From positions 39,972,365 to 40,036,364 of the forward strand of contig CM034531.1 of NCBI GenBank assembly GCA_020002185.1: a stretch of 64,000 bases of DNA, given 5' to 3'. Made by a program: the position numbers and the translations under genes. Shown piece after piece: positions 41,786-54,764 of this stretch. Each line of letters opens with the position of its first letter. Positions within the stretch are counted from its first letter, which is position 1. The notes beneath the pieces are model-generated. The model ran no database searches and was not told where the DNA came from. It saw only the letters and a list, made by a program, of their open reading frames with translations. This DNA comes from Paraescarpia echinospica. Lineage: Eukaryota > Annelida > Polychaeta > Sabellida > Siboglinidae.

Positions 41786-43024
41786 GAGAGGGCAGCAGTG
41801 TACAGTCGACTGTTTCTACCGATATTGTATATAACTTTGATATTAAGTCACTCACCATTGATGTTTGCAAGTCTCCTTTACTCAATCTTACCACGTTTCC
41901 CACAGCCGTTAGTGCACAAGTGAGTCTTCTGTCATATCTTACTGGTTAGGTCTAGAGTATGTTAAATTATTTCCTGAGTGGATATATATATGATGCAGAC
42001 TAGGCTGAACAACGGGCACCATTAAATGCAGAAAAGAAACAACAGTATATATGTGAAGCTGTTGGTGCACTTGTAACAATGATAATGTTGCCAGTGCTGG
42101 CAGAGAGTGTGCAGGGCAGTATGTTATTTCTCCAGTGTGCACATTATTGTGGACATCAATATCTGTGACAAAATACCAAAGACTATGATGTTGAGTTGTG
42201 TAATGCCACAAGGCAAGTAAGTGTGAGTTGTATTAGACTACATTATAGCTGGTCTGTAGATGTGTCCACAACCCGTTAGAACCTGTCTACAGTGGCCCTC
42301 GTATAGGGGTAGAACCTGCCTGTAGAGGCCCTCATGGAGGGCTAAGATGTGCATTTTTATATAAAAGACAAGCATTTAGTTTTTGTAGCTTTGAGGTTGT
42401 CTGTTACTGAGAAAGAAGAGGGCAAAGGGAAAGATGGCGGCAGACACATGTGAGGTAATGTGTGATACATTCCACGCCAGTCCTGAACCAATCACGATAG
42501 AACCCTCGGCAAAGCTTCACAGTTAAAAAAATATTACAAGTTAGATTCAAGGAAGTTGACCAATATTTTAGTCGCAGCTGACTGGTCAGGTTTTGTACGT
42601 GTGTCACTGTGGGGTGGATCAGAAATGAAGGTGGCTGGAGATTGTCTTGCACAAGTTTTATACATGTTGTCTCCACACTTGGGGTCAAATAAAGGTTATT
42701 TTGGATCAAATACAATGCATTTTTTATATCAAATAAAATAATGCTCTACAAAAGTACAAGTTTGAATTTAAAAGTGTTGTACCAGTGATATAATATACAA
42801 AATGTTGTGAATTTGTAGACATTATTGCGTTAAATGGTGGAGATGTAGGTTAGGTAGTATGCATTTACAAATATTCCTAAACTGTTTTGTTTGTGTATTT
42901 GATCAAGTACGAACATCAAAAGGTAATCGTAAATACAAATACATATTTGACTCCAGGCTTGGTTGTCTGTGTCCCTTGTTTCATCACCACATGACACTGC
43001 TTGAAGGCTGGACAACGTCCTGAC
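41786..43024 (+). other. SET 3' UTR and downstream sequence
   Basis: No coding signal. The 3' UTR must begin at 41786, but its end is not certain. Confidence 0.5.
42688..42737 (+). terminator. Candidate SET polyadenylation signals
   Basis: AATAAA occurs at 42688-42693 and 42732-42737, about 0.9 kb after the stop, the first such pair downstream. They would give a 3' UTR of typical length. AATAAA is frequent in AT-rich DNA, so this is tentative. Confidence 0.3.
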
Positions 43025-43275
43025 AAACAACTTACATACTAACCAATAGGATGACTCGCACTGACCAACAGAACCACTCACGCACTGACCAACAAACGAC
43101 CACTTACGCACTGACCAATAGGACCACTCATGCACTGACCCACACGACCACTCACGCATTGACTGACCAACAGGACCACTCATGCAGTGACGAACAGGAC
43201 CACCCATGCACTGATCAACAGGACCACTCACACACTGACCAACAGGACCACTCACGCACTGACCAACAGGACTAG
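43025..43275 (+). repeat. 24-bp minisatellite
   Basis: About ten copies of GCACTGACCAACAGGACCAC followed by TCAC, with small length changes. The His/Thr-rich and Ser/Gly-rich frames here come from the repeat. Confidence 0.9.
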
Positions 43276-43439
43276 TGTCATGTTTGTGCTGTCTTTGAAA
43301 GCCTGCATGGTGATGACCTGGTGTTTATTGTGAGAAAGGTTAGGTGGGCTACTTTAATTTTTTTGGAACCAATCAAATTATAAGCATTATAGCTGCCCAA
43401 CTTATTAGCGTCAAGACATTTTCAGCTGGAACCTCCCCA

Positions 43440-43885
43440 AGGGCCTTCATGCTCACCAAAAACTTCCATCTGCATCCACCTTGAAGCTCACCAAAACCTC
43501 CAACTGCATCCACCTTGAAGCTCACCAAAAACTTCCAACTGCATCCACCTTGAAGCTCACCAAAAACCTCCAACTGCATCCACCTTGAAGCTCACCAAAA
43601 ACTTCAAACTGCATCCACCTTGAAGCTCACCAAAAACTTCAAACTGCATCCACCTTGAAGCTCACCAAAAACTTCAAACTGCATCCACCTTGAAGCTCGC
43701 CAAAAACTTTGAACTGCATCCACCTTGAAGCTCACCAAAAACTTCCAACCGCATCCACCTTGAAGCTCACCAAAAACTTCCAACCGCATCCACCTTGAAG
43801 CTCACCAAAAACTTCCAACCGCATCCATCTTGAAGCTCACCAAAAACCTCCAACTGCATCCTCCTTGAAGCTCGCCAAAAACATC
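43440..43885 (+). repeat. 35-bp minisatellite
   Basis: About 12-13 copies of a unit containing CACCTTGAAGCTCACC, AAAAACTTCC and AACTGCATC. A 35-bp period shifts frame each copy, so the apparent peptides are artefacts. Confidence 0.92.
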
Positions 43886-45774
43886 CAACTTCACCCACTT
43901 TCACACTACAATCGGGGAGATTTTCTTCTGTTCTGGGAGGCCGACAGTTATAACAAATCTGGGAGACTGCCAGAAAATAAAGGATGATTGGCAGGTGTAA
44001 TATCGATGTTTTATAGTTTGGAAGATGCTCTAACAAATTCTAGTGTTGTTTATTGTATAAATATATTCCTTACATCACCTACCTGCTGATGTCACATTGG
44101 CTGTTCTTAATAACCAATGATCCGTAGTTAGCTCTGATCCATGCTGAGTTGTGAATATGATCTGCCACTTTAGAAGCTTACATCAAACATGGTATTGTGT
44201 TGACACATTGAACAGACATGTTTCAGTTGCTGTACCCTGTAGTGATGCCTTACTGCTCTCATTCACTGCATCACTTGTATTTGTTCTTTGCCTGATTTCC
44301 TACCACCTTGAAGGCAAGGTCATAATGCTAGCGAGACTTATTTGATCTTCACAGTAGGATATTATTTACATCTTAAACACTTTCAGTTAATAATAAATAT
44401 CCGAAGTGGGTAGACCCAACATCCAGATACCGAGATTGTCACAAAAGTTTATCCTGTTGCTAGACTTAACATGACTGACTAAATAAGGTTCACCCTTCTT
44501 CAAAAAACACATTACCATTGTAACTATATATTTTCCTTTGGTCTTGTAACTGGCTGTTTGTTCTCTCTGGTGTAACCTCCTGTTTGAAACATTTAATGTA
44601 GATAAGGCATAATTGAATTTATTATTTATATGACAAAAATGCCAATTAAATATATTTTTTTCTTACTAGCTTGATTTCACCTATTTGCCACTATTTGTTA
44701 TACCAAACAGAATGTAGAGTTTTCAATACCAACCAAAATATCTTTATGTTATGTGACTATGTATCAATAATTTTGTACTCTGTAATAATGTTTGTAGTAT
44801 GTTTTGTGCATTGAGAATGGCAATTTGTCGCTTTATTTTTTGCATTGTAGTCATATGGATATTTTGTAGTAAAGATTGTTTAATTCAAGTATGTTGATTT
44901 GTTTATACTGGTATTTGGTGGATCTTTTTTCATAAATTGTCATCCACAGAAATGTATTTTAATTAAGAAATTATGATGTACAGGCATTTCTTTTAACATT
45001 TATTACTGCAATATTTATTTTGGATATGGAAAACCACAACATGTGGGACAATCACTATAGATTGTGTGAATATGTGATGAGGTCCTGCCATGAAGCACTG
45101 CGCCCGAGGCAACTGACAAGCCTAGCCCTGGTGTGGTAATGACACAACATTCAAGAAATGTCAGGTACATTGCAACAAAGAGGCGTTTTTACCATGCTGG
45201 ATGGGAAGGAGGTGGGGTCAACCTTTGCCACCTTTGTGAAAAGCTCACACTTAGCTGGAACGAATGTAGGAAAAAGTCACAGAAAATGAAATTACAACGA
45301 GTTCTTTGTATTTAAAGTATAAATGGAAATATTAAATAAAGTTTGGTGACTATTCGTTTTTATAATGAAACACTTAAAAGAAAACAACAAATTTGGTGCA
45401 TGAGTAAAGATAAAAATCATATAACTCTCACTTGTGCTCAAGTTTAAATTTAGAGTTCATTGTATTTATAATATGAGTGGAAATATTACATCCAGGCAGC
45501 TGAGTACTTGTTTAAATAATAAAAATTAACTTGAATATAAAAAATTCATTGCTCAAAATTGATAAAAAGTCACAGATAAATTTCACTTGTGTGAAAATGT
45601 GCAAAATTTGGCCTGAGTTTCTTCATTGTCGTCAACTTGTTGATTTTGTCTTGTCTGAGTAGCACCTTGTCACCCATGATAATGTCTGAAAATCGCGCCA
45701 AACCTTTGGTGTCAGTATGTCTGCCTTGCCTTTTTGCTTGGCATCTAGGTCGCATACTTCCATGTTAGGTATGT
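43886..45774. other. AT-rich non-coding sequence
   Basis: No exon-like signal, RNA gene or clear repeat was found. Confidence 0.45.
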
Positions 45775-45945
45775 TTCTTACAACCAGTAATGTGATAATC
45801 AACTAGTAATGTAATAATCGACCTTTTACTGTAATAATCAACCAGTAATGTAATAATCGACCTTTTACTGTGATGATCAACTAGTAATGTAATAATCGAC
45901 CTTTTACTGTAATAATCGACTGTTTACTGTAATAAAAACGATGTA
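45775..45945 (+). repeat. 39-bp dimeric minisatellite
   Basis: Half-units of 19-20 bp alternate (ACTAGTAATGTAATAATCG and ACCTTTTACTGTAATAATCA), making a 39-bp period repeated about four times. Confidence 0.85.
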
Positions 45946-46175
45946 GATTATGATGGAGATGATAATGATGTTAGTAGTGATGATGAAGATGGTCATGATG
46001 TGGATGACTAGGAAGATGAAGACAAATAAGGGGTCATCTTAGTGATGATGACGATGATGCTAGTAATGATGAAGATGGTGATAATGAGGATTATAAATGT
46101 TTATGATGATACGAAGGAGGAAGATGAAGACATTGACGGTGCCTTCTTAGTGATGATGATTCTGAATAAGATGAC
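45946..46175 (+). repeat. Degenerate GAT-rich simple repeat
   Basis: Imperfect GATGAT, AATGAT and GAAGAT runs. The Met/Asp-rich frames here are low complexity. Confidence 0.7.
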
Positions 46176-47960
46176 AATGGCTATAATTATTACGATGATC
46201 AGGACAATGACATCCTTAACCCATTATAACGGCTAGCCAATTAAGGGGTCATCTCAAACAACTTAGGGGAAATCTCAAAATACAATGTTAATGAGTGATA
46301 CTATAACATTATTAGAAACTAAAGGGTAATCTCAAAATAATAAAACACGGATCGGCTGAAACAATTAAGGGGTAATCTCAAAACATATCTCGATCAACTA
46401 AAAGGTTCATCTAAACAATAACGGGAACCAAAATATTTTAAAATATTACTAAGTTTGAGGGATTGTCTGGTGTGCAATGAGTGTTAGGGTTAGGTTGAAA
46501 GTACTTTTGTTGACACAATTGACATCAGGTGTTTACATGCAGTTGTAGGGGAAGGTTGGGACACATGTTCACAGGGGAGCATTGAGCCAACCCCTGTAAC
46601 TTTGTTAATACTTATCAATGTAATTTTTTTAGTTCTGTAGAAGCAGGTCATGCTGCTTACGATTTTATGGCCAGTTGAATAATTAAGGACGGCTAACGAC
46701 AGACAACATCACGATTGTATGCGTTTTTAACGATAAAACATTATTGGATGAATATTTTGTTTTGTTGTTTTCTTTATGTAAATACCATAAGTAATGCAAT
46801 GTTGTTGGCAATGGCATAAGTGATACATGTTCTCTTAATACGTGAAACAGTTTTTGTCATATGCTATTCTAATTGTCGATAAAACTCATTTTGCATGCAC
46901 CCACGAGCCGGACAGTGCGGGGTCCGATGAGCCGGGTCATGAATGCCAAAAATTGACTAGTGCAACACGCCACATTTGTTTGCGTTCAATAAGGCATGCT
47001 GGTAGTGTTGGAATATTTGCATATTATGATCCGTTAATTATGGATTATGATCATAAATTGAAGTTTCCTGTAAACTCAGAATGCTACCATATAAAGTGTG
47101 GAGAAATGTGAAATAAACAACAAATAAGCTGTTGATCGATTTGTAATTAACAATAACATTTCACTCGGACTTAGTTTTACATAATTATTATTAATTGCAA
47201 ACGTTCGTTGAGCTATATTATCACCAGGGAGAAGAGTAATGTGTGAAAAGCCGGTTGCTTAGGGAATATATTGTGTCAACAGCGTAAGTTAACCAACGGT
47301 TTATCACTGAAAACATAAAAATGGCTCATGCCAGAGTCATGGATCCCAACCTTCCTTACTTGGAAAGCCATCACGGCTCTCGTAAAGAGCAATATGTGGT
47401 GGCGCCACATCACGGAGCCTAGTTAATTGATCGTGCAATGTCCATCTTTATCGCAAGATGGCAGCACCACATGACTGGTAGCATAGCTCTGCTGGTGGCG
47501 TTTCTGGCACTCTCTTGACATTCAAATTGCTTTCAAGTGACATCGTTTACATGATAGTACCTGCTAACCTTCTCTGATTTGTTGTGGACCTCATACCTAC
47601 CTGGAATCGAGGGAAATCTGCCGAATTGTAAACTTGTGCCTTGCCAAGGACGGTGGCCTAAGGCTAAGCTTGGGCAAAGCCATACATAACAGCTAGTATG
47701 TGAGGCTAAAATTCTTGACTCAAGAAAAAGTCCTGGTTTTCGAAACTCAAAACAAATGTTCACACAATACAGGTATGAAGTAGTACTATATGTACATCAT
47801 TAAATTAATGTTTGAAGTGCTGCAACATACACACACTGGGTCCACAAATTACAGCTCGTTCGGCATACCCCATAGATCCGTGGGTGCACGGGTTACTTGC
47901 CCGCGGGGTGCACTGCAAAGACTAGCAGTACTGTTAATGTGCCGACTTCTAGGGTCGTTT
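46176..47960. other. Region without a supported gene
   Basis: AAGGGGTAATCTCAAA-like phrases recur at 46240-46400, suggesting a small degenerate repeat. A 90-codon frame at 46842-47111 ('THEPDSAGSDEPGHE') is not recognised and lacks splice or family support. A short frame at about 47321 ('MAHARVMDPNLPYLESHH') is likewise unassigned. Confidence 0.35.
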
Positions 47961-47972
47961 TTTACCGAGGCT

Positions 47973-48082
47973 CCCTAGATCAAGGGGCTGTTTTCTCAGG
48001 TTCTCCCTAGAACAAGGGCCAACATTATGCAGAAGTTCCCTAGTCAAGGGTATCATTTCGAGCAACTGTCCCTTATTAAGGG
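47973..48082. repeat. Four spaced CCCTAG...AAGGG palindromes
   Basis: CCCTAGATCAAGGGG (47973), CCCTAGAACAAGGG (48005), CCCTAGTCAAGGG (48038) and CCCTTATTAAGGG (48070) are spaced 32-33 bp apart. The spacers differ. Confidence 0.7.
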
Positions 48083-48860
48083 CAGGAGTATGTGACCTTC
48101 GGCCGCACATCCCTACCCACATGTAAGGGTAGTGACTCCCCCGGGGTTACTTGTCATCATGTATCGCCGGATAATAGTGGCGCCATTTATAGAGGACATT
48201 TTAAGTAATAAACTAAATATCATGGCTATCCATGAGATATATACAAAGCAACAAAGCAGTTGAACTGAAATATTAGTAAGTTTAATATCATAATATATAA
48301 TCCACCATTTTAAATTTGACATTTTCATAAAATCATACATATCTTGAAAAGTACTTTATCGACTTTGAGAATTTCACATCTCAGTTTCTCATGACAGCAG
48401 CAATATCACAAAACACAAAAAGATCTGCGGCATGAAATTTTCATTGACATTCCTGGTGATGATTTTAGTAAAATTATGTATTCTTTAAATTACAATGTAA
48501 TATATTCATAATTTTATATTTAATATTATAATTTGTATAGTATTCTGTTTAATGCAGTATACTGAATGAATTATAACTATTGTCCTACCAGAAATACAGA
48601 GTTATAATTTGCTGTTTTTCTATATACAGTATAGAGACATATTGGGGTGTACTAATCCAGTATATCAAGTACACGTGTATTGTCAGTTAATTTGTGTATA
48701 GACGTATCCGGATGGATATTGTCAATTTATCTGTAGACTTCCAGATAGATGTGGACAGCTGGATAGAAGAACGCATATATCCACTTGTAAGCTTCGAGGC
48801 CATCTGTTGACATATCCGCACTGGTAGAAGGTCTCTTAAGATATCGTATTCAACTAAACC
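48083..48860. other. AT-rich non-coding sequence
   Basis: Nothing recognised. Confidence 0.45.
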
Positions 48861-48864
48861 AATT

Positions 48865-49470
48865 AGGTGCAGGTGGGTGTGTATGCAGGTGTGTCGGTGT
48901 GCAGGTGGGTGCGTGTGCAGATGGGTGAGAGTGCAGGAGGGTGGTTGTGCAGGTGGGTGTTTGTGCAGGTGGGTAGGTGGGTGGGTGTGCAGGTAGTTGA
49001 GATTGCAGGTGGTTGTATGTGCAGGTGGGTGTGTATGCAGGAGGGTGGTTGTGCAGGTGTGTGGGTGTGCAGGTGAGAGTGCAGAAGGGTGGTTGTGCAG
49101 GTGGGTGAGTGTGCAGGTGGTTGTGTGTGCAGGTGGGTAAGTGTGCAGATGGGTGAGAGTGCAGGTGTTGTGTATGCAGGAGGGTGGGTGTGCAGATGGG
49201 TGAGAGTGCAGGAGAGTGGTTGTGCAAGTGGGTTGGTGTGTAGGTGGGTAAGAGTGCAGGTGGGTAGGTGTGCAGGTGGTGGGTGTTCAGGTGGGTGGGT
49301 GTGCAGGTGGGTGTATGTGTGCAGGTGGGTGGGCATGCAGGTGTGTGTGTGCAGGCGGGTGAGAGTGCAGGTGGGTGTATGTGTGCAGGTGGGTGGGTGT
49401 GCAGGTGGGTGGATGTGTATGCAGGTGGGTGGGTGTGCAGGTGGGGATAATGGGTGTCAAGGTGGGTAGC
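48865..49470 (+). repeat. 12-bp GTGCAGGTGGGT minisatellite
   Basis: About 45-50 degenerate copies of GTGCAGGTGGGT with 2-6-bp insertions. Frames on both strands are Cys/Trp- or His/Pro/Thr-rich artefacts. Confidence 0.92.
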
Positions 49471-50874
49471 TGTGGGTGGGTGAATGAGTAGATAATCTTC
49501 ACTGTAAGGTTCCTAGCATTCCTATCTTATACAATTCCTTTTAAGCAAAATAAAAACTATGAAGTGAATATGTTTTAATTGGGCCAATTGTTAATTTAAT
49601 TTGTGTATACAAATTTTAAATGTTTTAAATATAACTTGATGACCATCGATTCTTGAACTCTCCCTATATTCTTACTCTCTGCAAGAAGTGGTTTGTGGCA
49701 AGACTACTACATACTGAAATAATGAGGCTGTATATTTGTCATACAAACACAATGATACCTATCTAGAGTGTCCATTCGTCAGATGGGGTAGGGTTTATGC
49801 ACCTTAATTTGTATGCAATAGAGCGGTGATGACCTTTAAAAGATGATGATGATGATGAGAACTCTTCCTCTTTAAAGTGAGAGTGTTTCTATAATTGTTC
49901 AAACTTATGGACAAGCTGTCTACAGCTGAACAGTGGACAGTTTACATAGCATGGAATAATCACGGAAAACATGCAAACAACTGTTCAAGTTAAATCATCT
50001 TTGACAAACGTATACTGTGGGAAACTCCCTGCATGTGTATATATGTACGAGATATACATATTTATGGGGTACGATCATTTGTCCAATGGTCATTTGCCAT
50101 GCACTCAAGTGGGATTAGGGTTATTTTCCCAGTTGTGAAAAATATAAATAAATTGAAAGTTTAAAAAAGCTGAAATTTCTGTGGATATTCAATTTAGTAA
50201 TCAAAGTTAATATAACACAAAATTCAGTCCATACATTTGATAAAAAGTCATGTATAAATCTCACTTGTGCTCAAATGTAAATGTGGAAAACTTAGTTTCA
50301 TCAGAATATTTGTCTTAATCACCAAACTTTATTTTATTGAATTATCAGTGAAAAATTACAAAACTTGGTATTTAGCATATAGTTTTCAAATAAAATTATG
50401 TTGTGACTTTATTTCCTATGACTTTTTTCTTAGCCAAAACATACTTTATTTCCATGACTTTCTTTCTGTGACTTAATTTCCGCCCACTCTACCGCTAGGT
50501 TCTACCTGATCAGAACTCAGATACTTATGCTGGCAACATTAATGACAGACACAATCTAAATTGTTTCCCCTATTTTATTATGTTACCAAATAAACAATAG
50601 AAAAAGTTTCCAACTTTCATTTAATTTATTGCAATTTTTTCAAAACTGGGCAATGACCCTTTTCCCACTTGAGAGCTGGGCAAATGACCATTGGGCAAAT
50701 GTCTGTTGGGCAAATGACCGACACCGAGGTACTAGCGTCATACAGATGATGGACACTTTTGTTAATTATTTAAGAATGATAAACAGAGCTGCTCATTGGA
50801 ACAGGAATTGGGGGAAAGGGGTAAAACCTGTGCTACACAATGATTCACAGAACCATTTTACATAACAAGGTGTC
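49471..50874. other. AT-rich non-coding sequence
   Basis: A (GAT)n run sits at about 49840-49858. GGGCAAATG is repeated near 50675-50720 with 'CCATTTGCC'-like text near 50090. No gene is seen. Confidence 0.4.
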
Positions 50875-51310
50875 CACAAGACTATTAAAAGACAAACTGT
50901 TTTATTAAACCAACGTTGCCTATTTAAAAAAGGGAAAGTCTTGAAGGCATGTGTAACACCGGCATGCCTCTACAGTTGGGAGAGAGTGGCACTGACAGAA
51001 CAACAACAGAAGCTGAATGTTGGGTTGTGAGAATTACAAGAACAAAGAGAGTCAACCGAAGGAGATTGAATGTCCTGAGGGAAGAGATTAGGATTGAGTG
51101 CAGCTAATGGAAAGATTGGTAGGAAGAGGATGATGTAGACAGGCCACTTGATAAGAAGTGATGCAGGCAGACTATAAAGTAAGCCGAGGTGGAGAAATAT
51201 GTAGGAACAGGGGAAGACACAGCAGAGAGGACTGGGTAAAGAGGGATTCTAGAAAGATGGAGGAAGATAAAAGGTGGAGAGAGGGAGCTGCCATTTGGAA
51301 GCTGTAGAGG
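50875..51310 (+). pseudogene. Decayed LINE ORF2 C-terminus
   Basis: Broken + strand frames read 'KACVTPACLYSWERVALTEQ' followed by 'QQKLNVG', and later pieces resembling 'RR-LN-LREEI', 'GHLIRSD' and 'EREGAA'. This order matches the C-terminal domain of a common invertebrate LINE family in which '-CVTPACLYG-E--ALTE-Q' follows the reverse transcriptase core (recall). Many stops and frame changes show it is dead. Confidence 0.6.
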
Positions 51311-51334
51311 ACAGCAATTATACAGGTGGTAAAT

Positions 51335-53250
51335 GTCAGTCAACAACAGAACCTAAGCCTCATCCCTATACAACAGGACCTAAACATCACTATCATACAA
51401 CAAGGCCTAAACATCACTATTATACAACAAGGCCTAAACATCACTATTATACAACAAGGCCTAAACATCACTATTATACAACAGGGCCTAAACATCACTA
51501 TTATACAACAGGACCTAAACATCACTATTATACAATAGGACCTAAACATCACTATTATACAACAAGGCCTAAACATCACTATTATACAACAAGGCCTAAA
51601 CATCACTATTATACAACAAGGCCTAAACATCACTATTATACAACAGGGCCTAAACATCATTATTATACAACAGGACCTAGACATCACACCTACACAACAG
51701 GACCTAGACATCACACCTACACAACATGACCTAGACATCACACCTACACAACTGGACCTATACAACATGCCTACACAGCATGACCTAGACATCACCCCTA
51801 TACAACAGGACCTAGACATCACCCCTACACAACATGACCTAGACATCACACCTACACAACATGACCTATATATCACACCTACACAACATGACCTAGACAT
51901 CACACCTACACAACTGGACCTATACATCATGCCTACACAGCATTACCTAGACATCACCCCTATACAACAGGACCTAGACACCACACCTACACAACAGGAC
52001 CTAGACATCACCCCTACACAACATGACCTAGACATCACACCTACACAACATGACCTAGACATCACACCTACACAACATGACCTAGACATCACCCCTATAC
52101 AATTGGACCTATACATCACCCCTATACAACAGGACCTAGACATCATGCCTATACAACAGGACCTAAACATCACCCCTACACAACAAGACTTAAACATCAT
52201 CCCTATACAACATGACTTACACAACAATATTTAAACATCACCCCTACACAACAGGACCTAAACATCACCTCTATATAACAGGACCTAAACATCACCCCTA
52301 CACAACAAGACTTAAACATCACCCCTACACAACAAGACTTAAACATCACCCCTACACAACAGGACCTAAACATCACCTCTATATAACAGGACCTAAACAT
52401 CACCCCTACACAACAAGACTTAAACATCACCCCTACACAACAAGACCTAAACATCACCCCTACACAACAAGACTTAAACATCACCCCTACACAACAAGAC
52501 TTAAACATCACCCCTACACAACAAGACTTAAACATCACCCCTACACAACAAGACCTAAACATCACCCCTACACAACAAGACTTAAACATCACCCCTACAC
52601 AACAAGACTTAAACATCACCCCTACACAACAAGACTTAAACATCACCCCTACACAACAAGACTTAAACATCACCCCTACACAACAAGACTTAAACATCAC
52701 CCCTACACAACAAGACTTAAACATCACCCCTACACAACAAGACTTAAACATCTCCCCTATACAACAAGACTTAAACATCACCCCTACACAACAAGACTTA
52801 AACATCACCCCTACACAACAAGACTTAAACATCACCCCTACACAACAAGACTTAAACATCACCCCTACACAACAAGACTTAAACATCACCCCTACACAAC
52901 AAGACCTAAACATCACCCCTACACAACAAGACTTAAACATCACCCCTACACAACAAGACTTAAACATCACCCCTACACAACAAGACTTAAACATCACCCC
53001 TACACAACAAGACTTAAACATCACCCCTACACAACAAGACTTAAACATCACCCCTACACAACAAGACTTAAACATCACCCCTACACAACAAGACTTAAAC
53101 ATCTCCCCTATACAACAAGACTTAAACATCACCCCTACACAACAAGACTTAAACATCACCCCTACACAACAAGACTTAAACATCACCCCTACACAACAAG
53201 ACTTAAACATCACCCCTACACAACAAGACTTAAACATCACCCCTTGCACA
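51335..53250 (+). repeat. 27-bp minisatellite array
   Basis: About 70 copies of a unit such as AAACATCACCCCTACACAAC followed by AAGACTT. Three variant blocks occur: CATCACTATTATACAA (to 51665), CTAGACATCACACC (to 52165) and AAGACTTAAACATC (to 53250). The last block has higher-order repeats of 351 bp (13 units) and 108 bp (4 units). Because 27 is a multiple of three and the unit lacks stops, several frames stay open on both strands, up to 412 codons on the - strand at 52203-53441. Confidence 0.96.
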
Positions 53251-53544
53251 AAACTTAAATTTGCAAAAGATTGTACACTGCACATTTTAACAATATATAT
53301 TAACTGGAAATATTGGGTTTCTTCAGGCAGGAGATAAACGTGTGACTGATGACAGGAAGAAGGAAGCTGGGTCTTTATCTCAATGATGAACTTGTTCCTG
53401 TACTGATGGCTGTGATATGTAAATATAAATGATGTTTCCAACTGGCTGATTGTTCTGTGCTATTTTATTTTAATCATAATGTAATTAATAGAATCACTGA
53501 TTGGTGTATGAGGATAAAATCAGGCATGGATAAGGTGTGCATGC

Positions 53545-53560
53545 GTGCATGTGTGTGTGT

Positions 53561-53642
<82 letters not shown>
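53545..53642 (+). repeat. (TG)n microsatellite
   Basis: A nearly perfect run of about 48 TG dinucleotides with one GGG interruption near 53561. Confidence 0.97.
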
Positions 53643-53644
<2 letters not shown>

Positions 53645-53814
53645 GGGCTATTTGATTGGTGATTCTTAGTATTTGTTTTTATCGTACTCTTTTACAACTA
53701 TACCATACGATGAGTATTTAGCTATAGATCGATGGTGTGTGTCTGTGTGGTCAGTGTTTTCAGTTACACATGTTGATTTATATATTTATGTATTTATTTA
53801 ATTATTGCTTTTTA

Positions 53815-53885
53815 ATAGCGAACACCACAAGAGAATTTCTCCATGACGGACAATAACGGTATTTGAAATTGAATTGAATTGAATC
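53815..53885 (+). repeat. LINE 3' tail
   Basis: GAGAATTTCTCCATGACGGA followed by CAATAACGGTATTTGAA and four ATTGA repeats fits a LINE 3' end with a pentanucleotide tail. No coding sequence is attached. Confidence 0.5.
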
Positions 53886-54139
53886 CCTGTGTTGTGTACA
53901 ACAGCACGCAGTGCAAGCAGTCTGTTGGCAGTCTTCCTCTATGCAGGGATCCACTGTTAAGTCCATCACCTTTGCTGTGGAATCATGTAGGTTGTTTGAA
54001 GCAGTGCAGGAAACATGAATGACATGGCAAGGAAACGTTGTTTGTTGGCGTTTGAGCCGATAGGGTGTGACGTTTGGTGGAGCTGCAATTTGAGCTGGTT
54101 CTGTTTGATCAGAAAGCATGTCAAGGCTAATGAATGACC

Positions 54140-54722
54140 TGGGTGTGTGACATACCTAGGGGACATATGGTAGTGGGGATAGTGTGATACACCCAGGGGT
54201 AGTGTGGTACTCCTAGGGCCACTGTGGTAACCTAGGGGTAGTGGTACACCTAGGGCCGGTGTGGTACATCTAGAGCCTGTGTGGTACACCTAGGGGGAGT
54301 GTGGTAACCTAGGGGCACTGTGGTACATGTAGGGGCAGTGTGATACAGCTAGGGACAGTGTGGTACATCTAGGGCCAGTGTGGTAATCTAGTGGCAATGT
54401 GGTACATCTAGGGACAGTGTGGTACATCTAGGGGCACTGTGGAATACTTAAAGGCAGCGTGTTACATCTAGGGGCAATGTGGTATACATAGGGGCAGTGT
54501 TGTATACATAGGGGTAGTGTGGTACACCTTGGGGTAGTGAGGTACACCTTGGGCAGTGTGGTACACCCAGGGACAGTGTGGTACACTCAGGGGCAGTATG
54601 GTACACCTAGGGCTAGTGTGGTACACATATGGGCAGTGTGGTACATCTAGGGGTTGTGTTGTACATCTAGGGGCAGTGTGGTACACCTAGGGGCAACATG
54701 GTACAACTAGGGGCAGTGTGAT
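54140..54722 (+). repeat. 20-bp minisatellite
   Basis: About 28 copies of GTGTGGTACACCTAGGGGCA with substitutions and 1-2-bp indels. Confidence 0.92.
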
Positions 54723-54764
54723 GTGAGGACATGCAGACTGTTAGTGAAGAGAGGATGGCAATGT

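Noticed and set aside
43373..44036. Series of 'EVFGELQGGC' repeat peptides on the - strand
   Set aside because: The 35-bp unit shifts frame at each copy, so no continuous protein exists.
46842..47111. Possible small gene of 89 codons
   Set aside because: No recognisable domain, no splice or promoter context; chance frame cannot be excluded.
48850..49502. His/Pro/Thr-rich and Cys/Trp/Gly-rich frames on both strands
   Set aside because: Low-complexity translation of the GTGCAGGTGGGT minisatellite.
52203..53441. 412-codon - strand frame of Cys-rich repeats
   Set aside because: It comes from a 27-bp tandem repeat whose length is a multiple of three; opposite-strand and other frames are open too, and there is no family match or splice signal.
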